Origin: Candidatus Omnitrophota bacterium
Lineage (GTDB): Bacteria; Omnitrophota; Gorgyraeia; JABMSB01
Reading direction: 5' to 3'
Length of the DNA stretch: 53,381 nt
Assembly: GCA_013202205.1 (NCBI GenBank)
Contig: JABMSB010000053.1
Location: forward strand, 65,290 to 118,670
The stretch's first letter is position 1. The number at the start of each line of letters is the position of its first letter. The notes under the pieces were generated by a model, which worked only from the letters and a program-made list of their open reading frames with translations, did not search any database and was not told the origin of the DNA. This document shows, one piece after another, positions 46,604-53,381 of the stretch. The position numbers were made by a program, and so were the translations under genes.

Positions 46604-47998
46604 TTAGCGAAATCTCTTTCTTGCATATTCAAGCCATCTTGTTTCAAATTCCTCCATCGTCATATAGAGTTCTTTTTTGAAGATCATCTCTATGGCCTCT
46701 TTCCGCTTCAGCCGTGTTAAGATACTGCGAATAGTGCTAAGGCGCCACCTGTCGATTATATAATCTACTATTAGATATGATTCCTGATAAAAGAGCGTTA
46801 CCCTATCCTTATCGGTCGTCTTCGATAGGTTTATCTGTAGGGCAGATATTGGAATATGGGTATTCGATTTCAGGGCGGCCTCCAATCGTTTTAAATCAGG
46901 TTCCTGATCCTTATATTCTTCATGTTGTGCCAGGCCTTCATTCAACCATACAGGACAGTTCCCTTCGGCCAAGCTGTGGACCAGGACATGGGTATATTCA
47001 TGTCTTATTATGCGCTCAAGCTCTTCTTTGTCAACAAGCCTTCGCATAAAAGGCAGCCGTATCTTTCCGTCGTAAAGCCCTGAGATCCATGGCGGGGTGT
47101 TAGTCAATTCCCTGAAGGTCTCCTCAGGATAGACGAGCACTATAGTCTTATATGACGGAAAGTAGTTAAAGTCCTGGCCTATCGTGCGCCTCACACTCCT
47201 TAAGATATCCCGCATCGCGTAAGCGCTATAGCCTTCTAACTCTTTTTCAAAGCGTATCTCGAAGAACTCAGCAGGGAGTTTCTCAAGGTTTACCTCGGCC
47301 TGGTATTCTCTCTTTACTTTAGCCAACCTTTGTTCGATGGCCGAAGAGGAGGAATCTATCTCCATGGCCTTCTCCCACCAGGAATGGGCCTCTTTTAAGC
47401 GCTGCAGGTCATAGTTGATATCTCCCATTAGCACCATGGCGTCAGAATTTAGCGGGTTATACCTTAAGGACTTTTCCGCGTCCCTTTTGGCTTTATGCAG
47501 GTCTTTCTTCTTATAGGTGGATGCGGCTTTCCCGAGCAGGATGCTCGAGAAGTTCTTCTTGTAATCTATCTCAGACGGAAAGAGGTTTAAGATCCTCTCA
47601 AATATATCTTCTGCTTTATCCCATTCTCCTTCTTTTGACAGCTTGATTGCCTTCGTATTATATAGATTTGCCAAATTTCTCTCGATATGCTCATCACCGG
47701 GTTTTATTCTTAAGGCATCTTTTAAGTAATTGATCCCTTTGTCGAGCTCACCCTTCTTCTCCATCTGGAGGCCGCAGTTATTATACGAGACGGCAAGATT
47801 TTCCCTGATCGTATGGTTAGATGGCGCAAGGTCCAGTGCCTTATTAAAATACCAGATAGCCCTGCCAAATTCATTATCCTTTAATGCATCAAGGCCCTCT
47901 TCATTATATTTATGGACAAGCGGGTCTTCCTGAGCCCATAATATAGGCGATATGGCTAAAATAGAACATACCACAACTATTGCAGTAAAGTTCTTCAT
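46604..47998 (-). CDS. TPR repeat protein with C-terminal peptidase MA-like (gluzincin) domain
   Basis: Signal peptide; several TPRs; IIRHEYTHVLVHSLAEGNCPVWLNEGLAQHEE (HExxH...E). Confidence 0.85.
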   Translation of the reverse strand: MKNFTAIVVVCSILAISPILWAQEDPLVHKYNEEGLDALKDNEFGRAIWYFNKALDLAPSNHTIRENLAVSYNNCGLQMEKKGELDKGINYLKDALRIKPGDEHIERNLANLYNTKAIKLSKEGEWDKAEDIFERILNLFPSEIDYKKNFSSILLGKAASTYKKKDLHKAKRDAEKSLRYNPLNSDAMVLMGDINYDLQRLKEAHSWWEKAMEIDSSSSAIEQRLAKVKREYQAEVNLEKLPAEFFEIRFEKELEGYSAYAMRDILRSVRRTIGQDFNYFPSYKTIVLVYPEETFRELTNTPPWISGLYDGKIRLPFMRRLVDKEELERIIRHEYTHVLVHSLAEGNCPVWLNEGLAQHEEYKDQEPDLKRLEAALKSNTHIPISALQINLSKTTDKDRVTLFYQESYLIVDYIIDRWRLSTIRSILTRLKRKEAIEMIFKKELYMTMEEFETRWLEYARKRFR

Positions 47999-48429
47999 GG
48001 GTTGATGGCTCCCGATCGTTTTTTGAACCTGGCGTGGACTACAGGATCTTTAAGCGCAACCACAATAAGCATATGGTAAATGAGAGAGATTGTATGACGG
48101 TTTGATGTAGATGAAAATATCTCTAATGTAGCGGGAAGCACAAGGGCTTTTAGTAAGATAGCCAGTTTACTTACAACTATTAAACACGAGAAGAATATAA
48201 GCAAGGTCCTTGCCCTGGGGCGTTCCCTCACGATTCCCAGCCCTAAGCAAAAGGATGTGATGGCTGCTATTGATGCAACGACGAAGCCTATCCTCTCGAC
48301 AGCGATAAGCGATGCGTAGTGAGAAAGGCCGGGAATCAGCATGAGCATCTCTATTTCACCGATTATAATCTCCACCGTCCCTATAGCTAAAATGATAAAA
48401 GCCGAAATCTGCATACGTTCTTTATTCAT
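47995..48429 (-). CDS. Small multi-pass membrane protein, unknown function (start MNKERM at 48429 preferred over 48453)
   Basis: Hydrophobic segments IIGEIEMLMLIPGL, IGFVVASIAAITSFCLGLGIV, LLIFFSCLIVVSKLAILLKALVL; stop overlaps the next gene start. Confidence 0.7.
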   Translation of the reverse strand: MNKERMQISAFIILAIGTVEIIIGEIEMLMLIPGLSHYASLIAVERIGFVVASIAAITSFCLGLGIVRERPRARTLLIFFSCLIVVSKLAILLKALVLPATLEIFSSTSNRHTISLIYHMLIVVALKDPVVHARFKKRSGAINP

Positions 48430-48452
48430 TTTTAGGATCTCCAATAAAAACA

Positions 48453-48481
48453 ATTATAACATATCAAATGAATCACAACAA
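48453..48481 (-). promoter_or_regulatory. Minus-strand promoter TTGTTG-N17-TATAAT (extended -10 TGT)
   Basis: Forward-strand ATTATA 48453-48458 and CAACAA 48476-48481. Confidence 0.6.
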
Positions 48482-48525
48482 CAATTTTAACTCTTATTGC
48501 ACCCGCTTTAATATTCCCTGTCCCT

Positions 48526-48537
48526 ATTCCCGGGAAT
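48526..48537. promoter_or_regulatory. Perfect 12-bp palindrome ATTCCCGGGAAT in the divergent intergenic region
   Basis: Between the minus promoter (48453-48481) and plus-strand -10 TATAAT (48595-48600), with an ATTCCC half-site just upstream. Confidence 0.4.
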
Positions 48538-48591
48538 CTCTTTGTGAGAGCTTCATTTTTCTTGCATATTGCATATCTATATGTTAGATTA

Positions 48592-48600
48592 TGGTATAAT
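48592..48600 (+). promoter_or_regulatory. Extended -10 TGGTATAAT upstream of the TMTC-like gene
   Basis: TATAAT 48595-48600 preceded by TGG; no well-spaced -35. Confidence 0.45.
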
Positions 48601-48642
48601 AACTAGCTATACAATACTTGATAAAATATGAGGGAGGTTACG

Positions 48643-51024
48643 ATGAACCTAAGTGAAATCCGCAGCAAGGCATGCCATTATGCCCAGAAGGCAAAATCTA
48701 TCTACGCGAATAAGAAGAATATAGTTTTATCTTTGGCCTTGATAGTTGTGCTGGGATTTTTGGTCTATGGAAATTCGTTGCAGAATGGTTTCATCTGGGA
48801 TGACGAGAAGCATGTACGCAATAATGACTATATAAAGAACCTGAACAGCGTCCCTAAGATGTTTACGACAGACCTGCTCTCCGGGGCAGGCGAGGAGAGC
48901 AATTTTTACCGCCCCATCCAGGTGCTTACGTATCTTACGGATTATATGATATGGAAACTTAACCCGGCAGGATACCATCTGAGCAATATCGTATTCCATC
49001 TGGCCTCTGCGCTGCTCGTATTCTTTCTTATTTGGTTCCTGACCCATGATCATATAGCCTCTACATTATCAGGAATCCTTTTTGCCATACACCCAATAAA
49101 TACAGAAGCTGTCACTTATATATCAGGCAGGGCCGATTCATTGGCCGTCTTCTTTCTTCTTCTTTCACTTATCTTGTATATAAGGCACAACAGAAGAATT
49201 GAGCTGAAGAATAAGAGCCTATACTGGGGGTCTGTTGCCAGTTTTGCATTGGCCTTATTGTCTAAAGAGATATCATTGATCTTTATAGCGATATATATTC
49301 TTTACGATAAGATCTTCAAAGAGGCAAAGAGCGAACCAGGGGATCCTTTTAGCGGCCCTCTCAGGTATGGACCATTCATAGTGTTGGGTGGTTTCTTCTT
49401 GGCGATCAGACAGATCATTTTGCCATTCTCTATCTCTACAGGATACCAGGCCTCTTTTGCAACAAGGATGTTTACACAGCTTAAGGTCTTATTGGAATAC
49501 TTTAGGTTGCTTATACTGCCATTTGACCTTCATATGGAGCGCTCACTGCCGCTGTCTACGTCGGTCTTTGATTCGACGGTCTTAATATCGATAGCGGTTC
49601 TCTTGTGCCTATCGTTTATGATATATCGTTTTAGGCAGAATAAGATCGTCTTATTTGCTTCGGCCTGGTTCTTTATTAACCTGCTCCCCGTCTCAAATAT
49701 CATACCGGTTAACGCGATACTCGCAGAACACTGGCTCTATATGCCGGCGATCGGTTTTTATGTGGTCGCTTCAGTTTTGGTTTCACGCGCATCAAGAAAT
49801 ATAACTTCTATTTTTAGCGCGGAGGCGATAGATAAGCCGGTCGTCATTGGAGTGATACTCGCATTACTCTTCTATGGAGGAATTACTGTAAAACGAAACA
49901 GCGATTGGAGGGATCCTGCCACCTTTTATGAAAAGACCCTCAATTTTACCGATAGCTACAGGGTTCACAATAACCTGGGTGCTGTCTATTATCGTGTGGC
50001 TAAATATGACGATGCGGAAGAGCACCTGGAGGAAGCTATAAGACAGAGGCCGGATTTTGCCGAAGCCCATATGAATCTGGGGTTGGTCTATAAAGCAAAG
50101 GAAAGGCCAGATGAGGCTGAAGCACAATTTGCCGAGGCACTTCGATATGAGCCTGATGATGCTCGCGCCAAGAATGTGGTGGGTGTATTTTATCTGGACA
50201 GCAACCAGCAGGAGAGGGCCGTTGAGACCTTTAGGGAACTAATAGAAGAGCGGCCGGACTATTCGGAGGCACACAATAATCTTGGTGCAGCATACTACGA
50301 GATGGGAGAGCATAATAAGGCCATCGATGAATGGAAGGAGACACTCAAGATATACCCCGATTCCGCTGAAACACACTATAATCTAGGAAAACTCTTTGCA
50401 GAACAGGGACGGTTTATTGAGGCGATGGAAAGCTACAAAGCTGCTCTAAAGGTGAGGCCGCGGTATGGTGAGGTATATAATAATATAGGCGCTATATATT
50501 ACGGAAAAGACGACCTTGAGGAAGCGGAGAAGAATTTTGCTTTGGCAGCGGAGTATGCGCCTGATCTGGCAGACGGCCATTTCAATTTGGGTGTTATATA
50601 CGAGAGTAAGGGGATGGCGGAGGAGGCGAAGGCCGAATACGAAGCGGCATTAGATGCCAATTCAAATTTTGTGAATGCATATTTTAATATTGCCTCACTT
50701 CTTGATTCGCAGGGATCTTTTGAAGAGGCCGCGGCAAAATACGAAGAGTATGTAAAGCGCGATCCGGAGAACCCCTCCGTCCATATCAATCTCGCTATAG
50801 CTTATGCTGAATTGGGAAAATTCGAAGAAGCGATAGCAAATTTTGAGCGGGCCCTGGAGTTAAAACCTGACAACATAACCGCTTATTATAATCTGGGTAT
50901 GGCCTATGTCAATACGAAGAATTACAAAGAAGCCAAAAGGGTATGGAATAAGGCCCTTGAATTAGATCCGGAATCGGTAAAGATAAAGATGGGCCTTGAG
51001 AGGTTGGATAAAATAGCCCGTTGA
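48643..51024 (+). CDS. TMTC-like multi-pass membrane protein (putative protein O-glycosyltransferase) with C-terminal TPR array
   Basis: FIWDDEKHVRNNDYIKN...NFYRPIQVLTYLTDYMIWKLNPAGYHLSNIVFHLASALLVFFLIW...FAIHPINTEAVTYISGRADSLAVFFLLLSL, then many TPRs; ATG 48628 contains the SD so 48643 preferred. Confidence 0.82.
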   Translation: MNLSEIRSKACHYAQKAKSIYANKKNIVLSLALIVVLGFLVYGNSLQNGFIWDDEKHVRNNDYIKNLNSVPKMFTTDLLSGAGEESNFYRPIQVLTYLTDYMIWKLNPAGYHLSNIVFHLASALLVFFLIWFLTHDHIASTLSGILFAIHPINTEAVTYISGRADSLAVFFLLLSLILYIRHNRRIELKNKSLYWGSVASFALALLSKEISLIFIAIYILYDKIFKEAKSEPGDPFSGPLRYGPFIVLGGFFLAIRQIILPFSISTGYQASFATRMFTQLKVLLEYFRLLILPFDLHMERSLPLSTSVFDSTVLISIAVLLCLSFMIYRFRQNKIVLFASAWFFINLLPVSNIIPVNAILAEHWLYMPAIGFYVVASVLVSRASRNITSIFSAEAIDKPVVIGVILALLFYGGITVKRNSDWRDPATFYEKTLNFTDSYRVHNNLGAVYYRVAKYDDAEEHLEEAIRQRPDFAEAHMNLGLVYKAKERPDEAEAQFAEALRYEPDDARAKNVVGVFYLDSNQQERAVETFRELIEERPDYSEAHNNLGAAYYEMGEHNKAIDEWKETLKIYPDSAETHYNLGKLFAEQGRFIEAMESYKAALKVRPRYGEVYNNIGAIYYGKDDLEEAEKNFALAAEYAPDLADGHFNLGVIYESKGMAEEAKAEYEAALDANSNFVNAYFNIASLLDSQGSFEEAAAKYEEYVKRDPENPSVHINLAIAYAELGKFEEAIANFERALELKPDNITAYYNLGMAYVNTKNYKEAKRVWNKALELDPESVKIKMGLERLDKIAR

Positions 51025-51056
51025 CGAATAATAGAGTATCTTAACAGAAGATTTGT

Positions 51057-52622
51057 ATGCTGAAGAATAGAACGATAATTATATTATCCCTTATCTTTTT
51101 GTTGGCTTTCACCTTGAGGGTTGCATATGTCACTCAAGTGAAGGCCCACCCCTTATCGGAGGATGTCTTCGAATCCGATGCATTCGATCAATATCGATTT
51201 GATACCCTGGCAAAAGAGATATCCTCGGGCGCGTGGGGCGGGACCGACAGGCCATTTCAGTATGAACCGCTCTACTCATATTTTCTGGCCATCTCCTACA
51301 AACTATTTGGTTATAATCACTTTACACCGCGTATAATACAGGCGTTTATCGGATCCATCCTTATTTTCTTGATGTATCTATTGACCAAGGAGATCTTTGG
51401 CAGGGGTGCTGGGTTTGTGGCAGCATTTATCACGGCATTCTACGGCATATTTGTCTTCTATAATGGGGTTTTATTGAGGGCTTCGCTCCTCGTCTTCCTG
51501 AATGTTCTAGTGGTTTTTCTTCTGCTTTTAGCCAGACGAAAGAGGAAACCGTTTCTTTGGTTTTTGGCCGGATCAGTCCTAGGGCTCTCCATCCTTACCA
51601 GAACGAATATGTTGCTTCCATTTGTGCTTTTTTGGATCCTCTTCGCCATAAAAGAAGTTTCGTTTAAAAAGAGGGTTACATTTGTTCTCTTCTTCCTTCT
51701 TGGTTCATTCATTGTGATTCTACCGGCCTCATATCATAACTACAAGACATCCGGAAAATTTATGCCCGTATCGACTGATTATACCGCTTTTTGGGTCGGC
51801 AATGTCCATGATGGCATAGGGGTCGATTTGATCTATACGGATATTTATCACAAAATGGTCGAGGCATCCGGGAATAATACGGCACGAATGGTCAAATTAT
51901 TTATCGAAGAGATAAAAGAATATCCGGCCGAGATGCAGCAATTATACCTGCGCAAACTTCGTATGTTCTTTAATGGGTACGAGGTCCCGGCCAATTTGAA
52001 CTATTATCTTTTTAAGGAATGGCCTAGTATACTGCAGCGGCCATTTTTTAATTTTACCTTTATATCACCGTTGGCGATATTGGGTATCTTCTTATCGCTT
52101 AAGACCAAAAGAGAGACATTATTATATATCTTCTTTTTTGTGCTTTCAGGGTCGGTTATACTCTTTCATATCCAGGCGAGATATAGATTGCCGGTCGTCC
52201 CATTCTTTATCATCTTTGCAAGCTATGCAGTCGTTTGGCTTATTAGGCAGTTGAGATGTAGAAAGTGGGGGTATATTTTTATGTCTACTGTAGTACTTGT
52301 GAGTTTATATTCTTTTGTAAAACCAGACCCGACTTATGGTCTTTCATATAAAGCGAATGATCTCATTCGGGATACGGATTATTCTATGGCAGCCCATAGT
52401 TATTTTAATAAAGAAGATTACGATATGGCCATATACTATTTTGAAAGGGGTTTAAGAATCAAGCCAAACTGGGTAGTTGGACATAGCAATCTTGGCATCG
52501 CCTATGGTAAATTAGGCTATTATAATCAGGCTCGACGTGAATGGGAGGCCGCCCTGCACATCGATCCGAATTGTGAAAGCGCACAAAACAATCTTGATGC
52601 ATTGGATGCGGCTGGGATATAA
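51057..52622 (+). CDS. GT39/ArnT-like (GT-C) membrane glycosyltransferase with C-terminal TPRs
   Basis: SDAFDQYRFDTLAKEISSGAWGGTDRPFQYEPLYSYFLAISYKLFGYNHFTPRIIQAFIGSILIFLMYLLTKEIFG...; C-term MAIYYFERGLRIKPNWVVGHSNLGIAYGKLGYYNQA. Confidence 0.82.
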   Translation: MLKNRTIIILSLIFLLAFTLRVAYVTQVKAHPLSEDVFESDAFDQYRFDTLAKEISSGAWGGTDRPFQYEPLYSYFLAISYKLFGYNHFTPRIIQAFIGSILIFLMYLLTKEIFGRGAGFVAAFITAFYGIFVFYNGVLLRASLLVFLNVLVVFLLLLARRKRKPFLWFLAGSVLGLSILTRTNMLLPFVLFWILFAIKEVSFKKRVTFVLFFLLGSFIVILPASYHNYKTSGKFMPVSTDYTAFWVGNVHDGIGVDLIYTDIYHKMVEASGNNTARMVKLFIEEIKEYPAEMQQLYLRKLRMFFNGYEVPANLNYYLFKEWPSILQRPFFNFTFISPLAILGIFLSLKTKRETLLYIFFFVLSGSVILFHIQARYRLPVVPFFIIFASYAVVWLIRQLRCRKWGYIFMSTVVLVSLYSFVKPDPTYGLSYKANDLIRDTDYSMAAHSYFNKEDYDMAIYYFERGLRIKPNWVVGHSNLGIAYGKLGYYNQARREWEAALHIDPNCESAQNNLDALDAAGI

Positions 52623-52665
52623 TAGGAGTAAATAATATAGTTTGTCGAAAAATAAGGAGGGAGAC

Positions 52666-53250
52666 ATGGAAAATGTAACTGCTGTCGGAGGTAAATTGGA
52701 CATAGGGAGATGCATAAACGATGCGATAGATCTTTTTAAGCGTAACGTTTTAATACTCGCACTGGCAACATTCCTCTTTCAGGTCATATCGATCTTTACA
52801 ATCGGTATTTTGGCGGGGGTCTTAATGGGTGGGTATTATTGGATGCTGCTGAATGCCTTACGTAAAGAGGATAAGAAGGTTGAGCTGGGGGATATGTTCG
52901 GGCTCTTTAGTAAGTTCTTACCTCTTTTGGGCCTATTCATGCTCCAGACAGTTCTGACACTTACCGGGTTCGTTCTATTAATCATACCGGGTATAATTGT
53001 GGCCACGATGTGGTTATATGCTACCTTCTTTATGGTCGACAAGAATACCGGCGTAATAGAGTCTCTTAAGACGAGCTGGAATCTGGTGCGGCAGAAAGGT
53101 TTTGGGATGAACATCTTGCTTTTGGTTATTTACGTTGCCCTTGCTTCCGGAGGAGGAATGGTTCCATATGTAGGATGGATAATAGGCCTCTTCTTATTGC
53201 CATTGGCTAGCTTGATGCTTGCATCCGCCTACATCCAACAAACCACCTAA
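52666..53250 (+). CDS. Multi-pass membrane protein of unknown function (YciC/glycerophosphodiesterase-membrane-domain-like)
   Basis: GRCINDAIDLFKRNVLILALATFLFQV...LLIIPGIIVATMWLYATFFMVDKNTGVIESLKTSWNLVRQKGF; AAGGAGGGAGAC SD before ATG 52666. Confidence 0.65.
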   Translation: MENVTAVGGKLDIGRCINDAIDLFKRNVLILALATFLFQVISIFTIGILAGVLMGGYYWMLLNALRKEDKKVELGDMFGLFSKFLPLLGLFMLQTVLTLTGFVLLIIPGIIVATMWLYATFFMVDKNTGVIESLKTSWNLVRQKGFGMNILLLVIYVALASGGGMVPYVGWIIGLFLLPLASLMLASAYIQQTT

Positions 53251-53291
53251 GCAGACAAGACGTTTCTCAACTCAATCGGAGATCTGCTGTA

Positions 53292-53381
53292 CTAGCTCAA
53301 TAATTCGGTAACTTTTTGAAGCTTGTCAAATGGGGTTATATAGTTCAATCCCCCATGCCGGCGTAAGTGGTTATATTCGAA
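53292..53381 (-). mobile_element. C-terminal end of an integrase-core (rve/DDE) transposase, truncated by the window edge
   Basis: Reverse-strand frame FEYNHLRRHGGLNYITPFDKLQKVTELLS*; matches the YN..RPHGGLNY.TP signature of IS3/IS481-type transposases. Confidence 0.75.

Noticed and set aside
1-53381. Search for CRISPR arrays, tRNA/rRNA genes, toxin-antitoxin, restriction or other defence modules
   Set aside because: No regularly spaced repeats, no tRNA-like cloverleaf and no recognisable defence proteins seen by reading; not excluded by computation.

Overview
The window is a dense, almost entirely + strand chromosomal segment of a Gram-negative (LPS-type) bacterium. Gene content and order would fit an Omnitrophota-like lineage, but that is inference only. 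In order it holds: (i) the 3' end of metG; a TatD-radical SAM fusion; a CPBP protease; a DUF362/ferredoxin protein; mtnA, thiL, tsaE, tsaB and alr; (ii) a type IV pilus locus: HTH regulator, a PilM-PilN fusion, PilO-like, PilP-like, PilQ, PilB, PilC, two tandem pilins, a stand-alone MshEN-like protein, PilT and PilZ; (iii) a branched-chain amino acid block, ilvD-ilvB-ilvN-ilvC-leuA; (iv) aroE-pilD-aroC-aroK-dprA-topA-xer; (v) a lipid A/LPS core block: waaA, lpxK, an LpxL-ELM1 fusion, a GT4-GT9 fusion, GT4, polysaccharide deacetylase, GT9 and a GT9-GT9 fusion, then DUF3108; (vi) a two-gene minus-strand island (TPR-peptidase MA, small membrane protein); (vii) two TPR-fused multi-pass membrane glycosyltransferase-like proteins and a membrane protein; (viii) the C-terminal end of a transposase cut by the right edge. 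I saw no CRISPR array, tRNA, rRNA or recognisable defence system. The strongest leads are a ~220-bp imperfectly palindromic element at 296-516 with a half copy at 8538-8573, the PilM-PilN fusion carrying a PilN-type INMLP motif at its junction, the structured RNA-like junctions in the pilus locus (notably 17228-17480 and 18035-18084), phased iterons over the HTH gene promoter, and the LPS enzyme fusions. All family names come from reading the translations; no database search was run.
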